DNA of 64,000 bases from JAJDXW01 sp965243335 (GTDB lineage Bacteria; Pseudomonadota; Gammaproteobacteria; HK1): assembly GCA_965243335.1 (NCBI GenBank), contig OZ251545.1, positions 3,348,001-3,412,000 of the forward strand, read 5' to 3'. Under the pieces are notes generated by a model. That model did no database searches, was not told the origin of the DNA, and worked only from the letters and a program-made list of their open reading frames with translations. Positions within the stretch are counted from its first letter, which is position 1. Each line of letters begins with the position of its first letter. The translations under genes were made by a program, and so were the position numbers. Of the stretch, positions 17,582 to 25,963 are shown piece after piece.

Positions 17582-17996
17582 TGCGCGTGATGCGCGGTGA
17601 CCAGGCCGGGAGGCGCGTCCCGGCAGAGGGGCGGGGATTGGCTCCCCGACGACTTTGTGTGTGGGGATGAATGTTTTTCTGTCCGTCATTCCCTGTCATC
17701 CTCGCGAAAGCAGGGAGAAAGCGGGAATCCAGGGGCTCTTGATGGAAGCGGATTCCCGCTACCCGCTTTCGCAGGCACAAGCCTCGCGGGAATGACGAAT
17801 TTTCGCGGAAATGACGGGCTTGGCGGGGCCTGTGTCCGGGTTTCCGTCGAGCCGGGAGCGGAAGCTGAATTTCGTGCGTAATCAGGATTCCCGATTTTGA
17901 GACAGGTTCATGGAGAGCGCCGGAAGGCGGCTTCCGAACCGCCTGAATCCTCCGGATACCTGGTCCAGGGCGGGGCAAGGGGGTCGATCGACAAGT
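17582..17996. repeat. Intergenic region with degenerate dRS3-like palindromes
   Basis: 415 bases without a gene. Between about 17684 and 17816 there are nested copies of the ATTCCCGCGAAAGCGGGAAT type: a composite GTCATTCC...AAAGCGGGAATCCA on the left and GGATTCCCGCT...TCGCGGGAATGAC on the right, forming a large imperfect inverted repeat. Internal degeneracy suggests successive insertions of family B. The rest, to the end of the permease gene at 17997, shows no feature. Confidence 0.6.
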
Positions 17997-19001
17997 TCAG
18001 CCCTTGACCGCGCCCATCGTCATGCCCTTGATGAAGTAGCGCTGGAAGAAGAGGAACACGATCAGGGTCGGCACGCTCGCCGCCAGCGACAGCGCGCCCT
18101 GGACCCCCCACGCCACGCCGTACTGGCCCTTGAGCGACACGATCCCGAGCATGATCGTCCGCTTCTCGTCGCTCTGGGTGAAGATGAGCGGCCAGAGGAA
18201 GTCGTTCCAGATCCACGTGAACTGGAGGGTCGTGAGCACCGCGAGGGCCGGCAGGCTGAGCGGGAGCGCGACCCGGGTGAGCACCTGCCATTCGTTCGCG
18301 CCCTCCACGATCGCCGCCTCCCGCAGCGCGTTCGGGACGGTGGCGAAGAAGTTGCGCATGAGCAGGGTGCAGATCGGGATCCCCATCGCCACGTGCACGA
18401 TGATCATCGGCCAGAGGGTGTCCAGCAGGCCGAGGCCGTTGAAGGTGCGGAACAGCGGGATGAGGAGGATCTGCGGCGGGAAGAACATCCCCGACACGAT
18501 CGCGAGGAAGAGCAGCTCGCTGCCCGGGAACGGCAGCTTGGAGAACACGTACCCGGCGAGGATGCCGAGCCCGATCGAGCCCGCCGTCGCCGGCGCGGTG
18601 ACGAGGAAGGTGTTGAGGAAGTAGGTCTTCACGGAGGGATGGAACAGCGCCTCGCGGAAGTTCTCGAGGTAGAGCCCGCCGGGAACCGTCCAGAGCGCGC
18701 CGAGGGCGATCTCGCGGGTGCTCTTGAGCGAGCTCAAGAGCACCCCCAGGGTCGGGGCGAGGAAGAGGAGCGCGAGGACGGCGAGGCAGACGAAGACCGC
18801 CATCGGCCACGGGTTGAACGGCCGCGCGCCGGGCCGCCGGCCGGCCCGCGCCCCGGCGCCCATCCGCGCTCCGGCCGCCGACCGGGCGGCTCCGGTCGCC
18901 TCACCCGCCCGCGCCGCGCCGGCCTCCCGCACCCTCGGCGCGCCCTTCCCCGCTCGTGTCCCGGCTGCCCCCGCCGCGCCCGACCCCGCCCCCTCAGCCA
19001 T
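17997..19001 (-). CDS. Carbohydrate ABC transporter permease (MalG-like), locus A
   Basis: 334 residues. The body from about residue 65 is a MetI-type inner membrane permease with six hydrophobic segments and the EAA loop EAAIVEGANEWQVLTRVALPL, which docks the ATPase. It ends FFQRYFIKGMTMGAVKG, the usual end of MalG/UgpE-type permeases. The first 60 residues are a Gly/Ala/Arg low-complexity leader not found in the family, so translation may really start further in, for example at the ATG near codon 47. Its ATG overlaps the upstream MalF-like gene by 8 nt. Locus A encodes no ATPase. Confidence 0.9.
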   Translation of the reverse strand: MAEGAGSGAAGAAGTRAGKGAPRVREAGAARAGEATGAARSAAGARMGAGARAGRRPGARPFNPWPMAVFVCLAVLALLFLAPTLGVLLSSLKSTREIALGALWTVPGGLYLENFREALFHPSVKTYFLNTFLVTAPATAGSIGLGILAGYVFSKLPFPGSELLFLAIVSGMFFPPQILLIPLFRTFNGLGLLDTLWPMIIVHVAMGIPICTLLMRNFFATVPNALREAAIVEGANEWQVLTRVALPLSLPALAVLTTLQFTWIWNDFLWPLIFTQSDEKRTIMLGIVSLKGQYGVAWGVQGALSLAASVPTLIVFLFFQRYFIKGMTMGAVKG

Positions 19002-19878
19002 GGATCTCGTCCAGCTTGCGGAGCTGCCGGAAGTAGAGGAAGACGATGGCGAGGGTGAGCAGGAAGAGGATGACGGAGATCGCGCTGCCGTAGCCCATCC
19101 GGTACTTCTTGAAGGACTCGTTGTACATGAACATGGCGAGGGTGTCGGAGGAGTGGAACGGCCCGCCCGCGGTCATGATGTAGAGGACGTCGAATCCCTT
19201 GAGCGAGTTGATGACCGAGAGGGCCACCACCACCACGGTGGCCGGGCGCAGCATCGGCAGGACGACGTGCCACGTCCTCTGCCAGCGGTTCGCCCCCTCG
19301 ATCGACGCCGCCTCGAGGAGGTCCGCGGGCACCGCGGTCAGCCCGGCGAGGAAGATCACCATCGAGAGCCCCGTCTGCTGCCAGGACCACGCCGCGATCA
19401 CCGAGTAGAGGGCGCTCTGCGGCTTCGCGAGCCACGCGAAGGTCGCCGGCTCGCCGGTCACCGCCTCGATCAAGGTGTTCAGCAACCCCCAGTCCGGCTG
19501 GTAGATCCAGACCCAGATCTGGCCGACGACCACCGCCGAGAGGCAGATCGGGAGGTAGAAGACGGACTTGAAGACGTTCGCGCCGCGCACCGGGTGCGAA
19601 TCGAGCAGGAGCGCGAGCCCGAGCCCTCCGAGGGTGGGCGCGAGGAGCGCCAGCGCCATCCACACGACCGTGTTCGCGATGGCGTTGGCGAACAGCCGGT
19701 CGGTCGCGATGCGTGAGAAGTTCTCGAACCCGACGAAGCGGTAGCGCGGGTCGAAGCCGTTCCAGTCGGTGAAGCTGTAGTAGAAGGAGTCGAGGAGCGG
19801 CCAGACGACGAAGGCCCCGAAGACCGACAGGGGCAGGGCGAGCAGGGCGACCCGCCAGAACACCTCGCGGCGTTTCAT
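18994..19878 (-). CDS. Carbohydrate ABC transporter permease (MalF-like), locus A
   Basis: 294 residues, starting MKRREVFWRVALLALPLSVF with a transmembrane helix. Six helices and the EAA loop LEAASIEGANRWQRTWHVVLPML identify a MetI-type sugar permease; FYYSFTDWNGFDP is the typical first periplasmic loop. It pairs with the downstream MalG-like permease (8 nt overlap) and with the binding protein upstream at 20209-21489, from which a 330 bp gap separates it. Confidence 0.92.
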   Translation of the reverse strand: MKRREVFWRVALLALPLSVFGAFVVWPLLDSFYYSFTDWNGFDPRYRFVGFENFSRIATDRLFANAIANTVVWMALALLAPTLGGLGLALLLDSHPVRGANVFKSVFYLPICLSAVVVGQIWVWIYQPDWGLLNTLIEAVTGEPATFAWLAKPQSALYSVIAAWSWQQTGLSMVIFLAGLTAVPADLLEAASIEGANRWQRTWHVVLPMLRPATVVVVALSVINSLKGFDVLYIMTAGGPFHSSDTLAMFMYNESFKKYRMGYGSAISVILFLLTLAIVFLYFRQLRKLDEIHG

Positions 19879-20208
19879 CTCGCGGCGGGCGCTCGGCGGC
19901 AGCGGCGGGGGCCGAACGATGGCCGGAGCGGCGGGGGCGGCGGATCCCTCATCGGGTCGGCGGCTGCGGGGAGCCGGAGCGGGCGAACACCGGACGAACC
20001 CGACGCACCGGGCAAGCGGAGGAGCGGACCGGATCGGGCCGAACGGCCTTCCGGCGGGGCGGCGGCGAGGGCGCGAGGGAGAAGGAGGGCGCCGGGCGGC
20101 CCCCCTCCCCCTCCGATGGGCGCCCTGCGGCGGGACGGCGGCTTCCCGCCCCGCTCCTCGCCGCCCGCTTGCCGCCCGCCTCCCGCCGGCTCGCCCCCCG
20201 CCTTCCGC
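19879..20208. other. GC-rich spacer between binding-protein and permease genes of locus A
   Basis: 330 bases inside an apparent transcription unit. Sequence is Gly/Pro/Arg-type GC-rich noise with many short inverted repeats (CGGCGGGC and GCCCGCCG types near 20140-20200). Such a spacer could form strong RNA structure after the binding-protein gene and reduce permease expression. I see no gene. Confidence 0.4.
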
Positions 20209-21489
20209 CTACTTGCCGAAGACCTCCTTCGCGCCCTCCTCGGCGTCGGCGAGATAGCCCTCGTACCCGGACGGGTCGTCCATGAACCGGGCGAACATCG
20301 CGAGGCCGATCTCCGCCATCGGCGGGGTCGTCGCGAGGTCGTAGTTGAACGCGAACGTGTCCGCGTTCCCGACCGCCGCGAGCGCCCGCGTCATCACCGG
20401 GGTGTAGATGCTTTCGTCGACCCCGACGTTGGGCGACAGCGCGCCCTGCGCCTTCGCCCACGCGGCCTGGGAGGCCTCGTCCGAGACGAGGAAGGCGACC
20501 AGCTCCTCCGCGTTCGCCCGGTTCGCCGCGTTGGCCGAGATCAGCAGCCCGTCCACCGGCCCCACGACCGCGTTGGGAACCCCCTCGGCGATGGCCGGGA
20601 ACTCGAAGAAGTCGTAGTCCTTCCCGGCCTCGAGGCCGTTGCCGTTCCAGTACCCGGTGATCCAGGTGCCCATCAGGGTCATGGCCGCGTCGCCGCGCGC
20701 GACCTTGTCCGAAGCGTCGGTCCAGTCGTCCGCGTTCGCGTTCGGCGTGAAGTACCCGGCGTCGACCAGCGCCTTCCACAAGCCCAGGGCCGCCTTCACC
20801 TCGTCGTCCGTGTAGGCCGCCTCGCCGGCCATGAGCTTCGCCCGGTAGTCCGGCCCCGCGGTGCGGAGCAGCAGGTAGTCGAACCAGAACTGGGCCGGCC
20901 AGCGGTTCTTCGAGCCGAGGGCGATGGGCGCGACCCCCTTGGCCTTCAGGTCTGCGCACAGAGAAAGGAACCCTTCCCACGTCGCGGGGAATTCGCTCAC
21001 CCCGGCGTCCGCCATCACCTTGGCGTTGTAGAACATCCCGGCGTAGTGGTAGCCGAACGGGACCAGGTAGCGGGCGCCGTTGTACACGGTCGCCCCGTCC
21101 GCCACGGACTTCGCCACGATGGAGTCGAGCCCGCGGGCGGCCCACAGGTCGTCGATGGCCCCCAGGTTGCCGGCGTCGGCGACGAACTGGGTGCGCGCCC
21201 CGGCCCAGTAGCTGAAGACGTCCGGCAGGTTGCCGCCGGCCGCGCGGACCAGGATGCCGGTCTTGAAGTCCTCGTGGCCGATGGGGCTGTCCTTGACCGT
21301 GATCCCCTTCGCCTCCTGGAAGCTCGCGAAGATCTTCTCGAGCCCCGCCCGCCCGAGCTCGCCGGTGAAGTAGTGGCTGATGGTGACCTCTCCCGCCGCG
21401 AGCGCGCCGCCGCCCCAGCCGAGCCCGCCGGCGAGCCCGAGGGCGCAGCCGAACGCCGCCGCCCTGAATGGCCTGGTCTTCTTGCGCAT
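20209..21489 (-). CDS. Extracellular sugar-binding protein, locus A
   Basis: 426 residues from ATG 21489 (GAGAGGA site). The signal peptide MRKKTRPFRAAAFGCALGLA... is cleaved near ALAAG. The mature protein starts EVTISHYFTGELGR and carries family features of solute-binding family 1: NLPDVFSYW, PFGYHYAGMFYNAKVMADAG, FPATWEGFLSLCADLKAKG, GDAAMTLMGTWITGYW and VDGLLISANA. It should deliver a sugar or sugar derivative to the two permeases downstream. It is divergent from a Gfo/Idh/MocA dehydrogenase, with a shared 194 bp promoter region, which suggests the ligand is a polyol, inositol-like or uronate-type compound. The exact ligand is unknown. Confidence 0.9.
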   Translation of the reverse strand: MRKKTRPFRAAAFGCALGLAGGLGWGGGALAAGEVTISHYFTGELGRAGLEKIFASFQEAKGITVKDSPIGHEDFKTGILVRAAGGNLPDVFSYWAGARTQFVADAGNLGAIDDLWAARGLDSIVAKSVADGATVYNGARYLVPFGYHYAGMFYNAKVMADAGVSEFPATWEGFLSLCADLKAKGVAPIALGSKNRWPAQFWFDYLLLRTAGPDYRAKLMAGEAAYTDDEVKAALGLWKALVDAGYFTPNANADDWTDASDKVARGDAAMTLMGTWITGYWNGNGLEAGKDYDFFEFPAIAEGVPNAVVGPVDGLLISANAANRANAEELVAFLVSDEASQAAWAKAQGALSPNVGVDESIYTPVMTRALAAVGNADTFAFNYDLATTPPMAEIGLAMFARFMDDPSGYEGYLADAEEGAKEVFGK

Positions 21490-21683
21490 GGTTCCTCTCC
21501 TCGATTTGCCGTCGTGGACGAGCAACGCCCATGCCGGCATTATGCGCCCGATCCGGGCCCGCCGCGCATCGCGGATGGACCCCGCGGGCTTCGCGGCCCC
21601 GGGCTCGCCGCTCCGCACGGTCGGGCGCGCCCCGCGGGGGCGCTCCCGAGCGGAAACCGACCACCTCGCAGGAGACCCGAACC

Positions 21684-22754
21684 TTGGACAGAATCCGCGT
21701 CGGCTTCATCGGAACGGGCCGCATCTCCGACCTGCACGCCCTCGAGCACCTGGCCAACCCCCACGCGGAGATCGTCGCCCTCTGCGACCGGGAGCCCGCC
21801 CTCGCCGAAGCGCGGGCGCGCGCCTGGGGTCTCGACCCCGCGGCGATCACCATTACCGACGACTACCGCGCGCTGGCGGCGCTCGATGCGGTGGACCTCG
21901 TCGAGGTCCTGCTCCCCCACCACCTCCACCTCGACGCCGCCCTCGCCGGGCTCGCGGCCGGCAAGGCGGTCTCCGTCCAGAAGCCGATGTGCACGAGCGT
22001 CGCGGACGCGGACCGCCTGGTGGAGGCGGCGCGGCAGGCGCCCGGTCCGCTGCGGGTGTTCGAGAACTTCGTCTTCTACCCGCCCGTGGTCAGGGCGAAG
22101 TCCCTCATCGACGAGGGGGCCATCGGGGAGCCCCTGACGATTCGCATCAAGAGCAACCCGGGGCGGAGCGGGACCGCGTGGGAGGTCCCGGCCCAGACCC
22201 TCGCGTGGCGCCAGGACCCCGCCCGGATCGGGGGCGGCCCCCTCGTCCTCGACGACGGCCACCACAAGTTCGCCCTCGCCTGGCTCTTCATGGGGCCGGC
22301 CGAGGAGGTCCACGCCTGGATCAGCCGCACCACCGCGCCCGACGGCTTCGTGTTCGACGCCCCGGCCATGATCTCGTTCCGCTTCCCCGGCGCCCGCTAC
22401 GGCAACCTCGAGATCGTCTACTCGCCCGAGCTGGACGTCGTGACCGAGCACTACGCGCAGGACGACCGGATCGAGATCACCGGCACGCGCGGCGTCATCT
22501 GGATCAACCGCGGGCACGGGCAGCTCGGGGCCGACGTCGTCCCCGTCCAGCTCTTCCGGGACGGGGCGCTGACCGGCTATCCCGACGTCGAGACGGGCTG
22601 GGAGACGAGCTTCGTCTACTCGACCCGGCATTGCATCGAGGCGCTGCGAAGCGGGACCGCGCCCCGGCTCTCCGGCGAGGAGGGGCGCGACGTCCTGCGC
22701 TTCGCGCTCGCGGCCGAGGAGTCGGCGCGGGCGGGGGCCGCGGTCCGGCTCTGA
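21684..22754 (+). CDS. Gfo/Idh/MocA family NAD(P)-dependent oxidoreductase
   Basis: 356 residues. I choose the TTG at 21684 because an AGGAG site lies 9 nt before it and the protein then starts LDRIRVGFIGTGRISDLHA, the Rossmann strand of the family; the frame further upstream is low-complexity. Catalytic-region motif VQKPMCTSVADADRLV (EKP-type lysine segment) and DDGHHKFALAWLFMGP follow. Enzymes of this group oxidise or isomerise sugars and cyclitols. Divergence from the binding-protein gene of locus A points to processing of the imported compound. Confidence 0.88.
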   Translation: MDRIRVGFIGTGRISDLHALEHLANPHAEIVALCDREPALAEARARAWGLDPAAITITDDYRALAALDAVDLVEVLLPHHLHLDAALAGLAAGKAVSVQKPMCTSVADADRLVEAARQAPGPLRVFENFVFYPPVVRAKSLIDEGAIGEPLTIRIKSNPGRSGTAWEVPAQTLAWRQDPARIGGGPLVLDDGHHKFALAWLFMGPAEEVHAWISRTTAPDGFVFDAPAMISFRFPGARYGNLEIVYSPELDVVTEHYAQDDRIEITGTRGVIWINRGHGQLGADVVPVQLFRDGALTGYPDVETGWETSFVYSTRHCIEALRSGTAPRLSGEEGRDVLRFALAAEESARAGAAVRL

Positions 22755-22872
22755 CCCCCGCGGGCCGGGGCCCGCCGCACCCCAACCGGGACCCAGCCGC
22801 CCGCGGGCCGCCGTGCGAGGCCCGCGGCCCACGACCCTCGAGCCGCAGCGCGAGCGTCCTGCCCCTGTCCTC

Positions 22873-22898
22873 GTCATTCCCGCGAAAGCGGGAATCCA
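22873..22898 (+). repeat. Repeat family B (dRS3-like palindrome)
   Basis: GTCATTCCCGCGAAAGCGGG then AATCCA: a 26 bp unit whose core ATTCCCGC-GAAA-GCGGGAAT is a perfect hairpin. Identical units are at 42542-42567, 42654-42679, 45988-46013 and 62087-62112 in either orientation. Elements of this type (dRS3 in Neisseria) are widespread in proteobacteria and often border other repeats. Confidence 0.85.
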
Positions 22899-22918
22899 TG
22901 CGGCCCGGGAACGACTCC

Positions 22919-23004
22919 CCTGGGAACGCGGGCGTCTCGCCCGCATCTTCGTTCACGGGCGCTTCACTTCGGTCCGCTGCGGGCGAGACGCCCGCGTTCC
23001 CAGG
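22919..23004. repeat. Repeat family A, best-conserved full copy (86 bp)
   Basis: Two perfect 26 bp inverted arms, 22919-22944 and 22979-23004 (left arm begins CCTGGGAACGCGGGCGTC), surround a 34 bp core with ACGGGCGCTTCACTTCGG. Each arm also contains a short internal hairpin (GCGGGCG/CGCCCGC). The arrangement resembles REP-doublet or miniature transposable elements; no flanking target duplication is evident. Confidence 0.9.
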
Positions 23005-23033
23005 ACGCCCTGCGTACCCCCGCCCCCCCGCGC

Positions 23034-23061
23034 TTGACACCCGGTAGCCCGCCGTCATACT
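23034..23061 (+). promoter_or_regulatory. Putative sigma-70 promoter of sugar locus B
   Basis: A consensus -35 TTGACA at 23034-23039, a 16 bp spacer and CATACT at 23056-23061 (4 of 6 match to TATAAT). The start codon of the binding-protein gene is at 23147, giving a leader of about 80 nt. It is the clearest promoter in the window. Confidence 0.55.
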
Positions 23062-23146
23062 AGGTTCGGCGTCCGGGCCGCGGCGCGCCGCGGCCCGGAC
23101 GGCTCCCTCATCCGTGACTGGCGAGCCATATACCGGAGGAAGAGAA

Positions 23147-24466
23147 GTGACGAAGAAGCCCAAGAATCCCGTTGCGAGTTCCGCCCCCAGGAAGGGGTTG
23201 ACCCGCCGTGACTTCACGAAGTCGGCGGCCGCCGTCGCGGCCGGCACGAGCCTCGGCCTCTTCGGCGGCGTGGCGCCCGCGTTCGCGCAGAAGCGCGAGG
23301 TGCACCACCTGGCGTGGAACAACTTCATCCCGCCCGCCGACGATCTCACCCGTGAGTTCGCCGCCGCCTTCGAGAAGGAGGCCGGCATCGCGGTCCGGTT
23401 CGAGACCATCGGCCAGAACGACATCCAGGCGAGGGCGGCGGCCGCGATCGAGGGCGGCGCCGGCCCCGACGTCCTGCAGCTCTGGTGGAACCACCCGCAC
23501 CTCTACGCGGGCGGACTCATCGACCACAGCGCGATCTGGAGTCTCGACGGCGGCGACGACGTCTTCGCCTACCAGCAGGATGCGGTCGTCGTCGACGGCG
23601 TGCCGCGCGGCATCCCGTACTACGGCATCGGCAACCTCATGGCCTACCGGACGGACGTGTACCGGAACCTCGGCATCGAGATCCCGGACAACTGGGACGA
23701 GTTCCTGGCTGCGGGCACGAAGTGCAAGGCGGACGGCTGGCCCTTCGGGCAGACCCTCGGCCACACCCTCGGCGACGCGCCGAACTTCGCCTACTCGCTG
23801 ATGTGGAGCTTCGGCGGGTCGGAGATCGACGAGTCCGGGAAGGTGGCCGTCAACTCGGAGGCCACCCGTCAGGCCATCGAGTGGATGAAGGAGGCGTGGG
23901 ACGCCGCCTTCGAGCCGGGCGGCCTCTCCTGGGACGACGGCAGCAACAACCGTGCGTTCCTCTCCGAGCAAATCTCCACCACCTCCAACGGCGCCAGCAT
24001 CTACTTCGTGGCGCGGCAGAAGGGGATGGACCACGTCGCCGACAACATGAGCCACTACCTCTACCCGCAGGGGCCGGGGGGCCGGTTCTGCGTGTCGGTG
24101 CCGCAGGGCTTCAGCATCCCGAAGTACTCGAAGAACCAGGAAGCGGCGATGGAGTGGATCCGGTACCTGCTCCGCCCCGACAACTACGAGCGCTACATCA
24201 CGGTCCAGAACTGCTTCGCCCTGCCGCGGGCGCCGGGCCTGGAGGACCACCCGATGTGGACCGCGGACCCGGCGGTTTCGCTCTACCGGGACGCGGCGAA
24301 GTACTCGCGCAGCTACGGCTGGCCGGGGCCGTTCGGGCGGGGGGCCGCCGAGGTGCAGTCGAAGTACATCATCGTCGACATGTTCGCGCGGGCGGTGCAG
24401 GGCGAGTCGGCGAAGGACGCCGCCGCCTGGGCCGAGAAGGAGGTGAGGAACGTCTACGGAGCGTGA
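23147..24466 (+). CDS. Extracellular sugar-binding protein with Tat signal, locus B
   Basis: 439 residues from GTG 23147, preceded by GGAGGAAGAGAA. The signal LTRRDFTKSAAAVAAGTSLG is a twin-arginine type, cleaved near AFAQ, so the protein is exported folded. The mature part is a family 1 solute-binding protein (QNDIQARAAAAIEGG, DVLQLWWNHPHLYAGG, YGIGNLMAYRTDVYRNLGI, GFSIPKYSKNQEAAMEWIRYLL). It opens an operon with a dehydrogenase, two permeases and an ATPase. The binding protein of locus A uses Sec instead, so the two systems are not recent duplicates. Confidence 0.9.
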   Translation: MTKKPKNPVASSAPRKGLTRRDFTKSAAAVAAGTSLGLFGGVAPAFAQKREVHHLAWNNFIPPADDLTREFAAAFEKEAGIAVRFETIGQNDIQARAAAAIEGGAGPDVLQLWWNHPHLYAGGLIDHSAIWSLDGGDDVFAYQQDAVVVDGVPRGIPYYGIGNLMAYRTDVYRNLGIEIPDNWDEFLAAGTKCKADGWPFGQTLGHTLGDAPNFAYSLMWSFGGSEIDESGKVAVNSEATRQAIEWMKEAWDAAFEPGGLSWDDGSNNRAFLSEQISTTSNGASIYFVARQKGMDHVADNMSHYLYPQGPGGRFCVSVPQGFSIPKYSKNQEAAMEWIRYLLRPDNYERYITVQNCFALPRAPGLEDHPMWTADPAVSLYRDAAKYSRSYGWPGPFGRGAAEVQSKYIIVDMFARAVQGESAKDAAAWAEKEVRNVYGA

Positions 24467-24820
24467 CGCAGCTCCGGCAGGACGCGAGATCGGCATCGGC
24501 GCCGTTTCGAGACCCGCGCCCCGCCCCGCCGGGCCTCCGGCGGGGCGGGGGCAGGACGGTTCGGGGAGGGGACGGGCCGGGTGCGGGTTCCCGGCGCCGG
24601 CCGTTCTCCGGGACCCCGGCGCCTACCCCCGGGCGTTCGCCGAACCTCCGGGGAAGGCGCGTCCCTTCGGGTGGCTGTCGGGAGGCTCGCGGCCCCGTCG
24701 CGGGCCGCGCCCCGGGGCGGGGCGCGGTCGGCCGCGGAGCCCTCATGACCGGTCGCCGCCGGCGTCTCCTCGCGGGGGAGGCCCCTCCGTACCCGCCACC
24801 GGCCGGACCGGGCTCGATCC
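24467..24820. other. Gap between binding-protein and dehydrogenase genes
   Basis: 354 bases, very GC-rich. It starts with the stem-loop at 24519-24550 (listed as a terminator-like structure). No open frame here has a ribosome site or family similarity. Confidence 0.45.
24519..24550 (+). terminator. Terminator-like or attenuating stem-loop after the locus B binding-protein gene
   Basis: A perfect 14 bp stem, CCCCGCCCCGCCGG with its complement, closes a 4 nt GCCT loop, about 50 nt after the stop at 24466. No U-run follows, so it may act as an RNA-stabilising or attenuating element that favours the binding protein over downstream genes. Confidence 0.45.
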
Positions 24821-25762
24821 ATGCCTGAGCAAGTGACGATCGGGGAGACCGTCGGGTACGTCGGCCTCGGCAACATGGGCCTGCCGATGGCGCGGAACCT
24901 GCTCCGGGCGGGCTATCCGGTCGTCGTCCACGACGTCGACCCGTCCCCGGTCGAGGCCCTGGCCGACGAGGGCGCGGCCCCGGCCGGAAGCCCGGCGGAA
25001 ACGGCCTCGCGCGCCTCGGTCACCTTCTCAAGCCTCCCGACCACCCGGAGCGTCGAAGAGGTCGTCGCCGGCCCCTGCGGCATCCTGGAGGGCGGCCGCG
25101 CGGGCCACGTCCACATCGACACCTCGACCATCCCCCCTCCCGTCTGCGCCCGGCTCGGCACGAGGCTTGCGGAACGCGGCATCGACCTGCTCGACGCCCC
25201 GGTGACCGGCGGCAAGGCGGGCGCCGCCGCCGGCGCCCTCGGGATCATGGTCGGCGGGCGGGCCGCCGCCTTCGAACGGTGCCGGCCCCTCCTCGACGTC
25301 CTCGGCCGCGTGGTCCAGCACTTCGGCGAGGCGGTGGGGTCCGGGATGCACGCCAAGCTCGCCAACCAGATCATGGTGGGCGCCCATCTCGCGGCCTTCG
25401 CGGAAGCGCTCGCCTACGGCAAGCGGGCGGGGCTCGACCTCCGCGTGCTCGTCGACGTCCTGAAATCGGGGCGGGCGGGGAGCGAGATCCTGAACGTCAA
25501 CTCCCCCGGGATCCTCGACGGGAACTTGGAGGAAGTGGGCGCGATGGGTCCCATGACCCTGATCCGCAAGGACCTCGACTGCGTGGTGGAGAGCATGGCG
25601 GCGATGGGGGTGGAGGAGTCGCTGAGCCGCGGGGTCCGCGACATGTACGATGGGCTCATCGAGGAGGACCGCGGCCGGAGGGCGATCGCCCGGGACTGCA
25701 TGGGCCTCATCTACCTCTACCAGGACCGGTTCGGGGTCGAGGTCATTGCCGATGCGACGTGA
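24821..25762 (+). CDS. 3-hydroxyisobutyrate dehydrogenase family NAD(P)-dependent oxidoreductase
   Basis: 313 residues. Rossmann motif GYVGLGNMGLPMARNLL at residues 12-28, substrate-binding DAPVTGGKAGAAAGALG, and the catalytic-lysine helix GMHAKLANQIMV are all present, a full beta-hydroxyacid dehydrogenase set. Members act on 3-hydroxyisobutyrate, tartronate semialdehyde, sulfolactaldehyde and similar short acids. Placed within sugar-ABC locus B, a role in oxidising a breakdown product of the imported compound is likely. Start at ATG 24821; GTG 24833 is an alternative. Confidence 0.88.
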   Translation: MPEQVTIGETVGYVGLGNMGLPMARNLLRAGYPVVVHDVDPSPVEALADEGAAPAGSPAETASRASVTFSSLPTTRSVEEVVAGPCGILEGGRAGHVHIDTSTIPPPVCARLGTRLAERGIDLLDAPVTGGKAGAAAGALGIMVGGRAAAFERCRPLLDVLGRVVQHFGEAVGSGMHAKLANQIMVGAHLAAFAEALAYGKRAGLDLRVLVDVLKSGRAGSEILNVNSPGILDGNLEEVGAMGPMTLIRKDLDCVVESMAAMGVEESLSRGVRDMYDGLIEEDRGRRAIARDCMGLIYLYQDRFGVEVIADAT

Positions 25763-25963
25763 AGCGGCCCATCCGGGCGCCGAATCGACGCCGAACGGGC
25801 GATCGGCCGGCGGAACGCCGTCCGCCGCCCGGCTCTGCAGCTCCCCGGAAGGCGTTTCCGGAGGCCGGCTTCGCGGCGAGGCGGAGGAGCCGCCGCGCGC
25901 CGTCCGCCGCGGCTCCCGGACCGGCGGGCGCGTCCCGCACGAGAGCGGGCCGAGTAGCTGAGC

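Larger units (their letters stand above)
22755..23146. other. Intergenic region with repeats and the locus B promoter
   Basis: 392 bases. A family B palindrome lies at 22873-22898, a perfect family A element at 22919-23004, and a sigma-70-like promoter at 23034-23061. The stretch 22755-22870 is GC-rich without a recognised feature. Confidence 0.7.

Noticed and set aside
19919..20257. Plus-strand frame of 112 codons between locus A genes
   Set aside because: Low-complexity Ala/Gly/Pro/Arg translation, no start signal, and partly antisense to the binding-protein gene.
24519..24550. Rho-independent terminator ending locus B after its first gene
   Set aside because: Strong hairpin but no U-run, and the downstream genes in the same orientation complete a transport system, so full termination is unlikely; listed only as terminator-like or attenuating.
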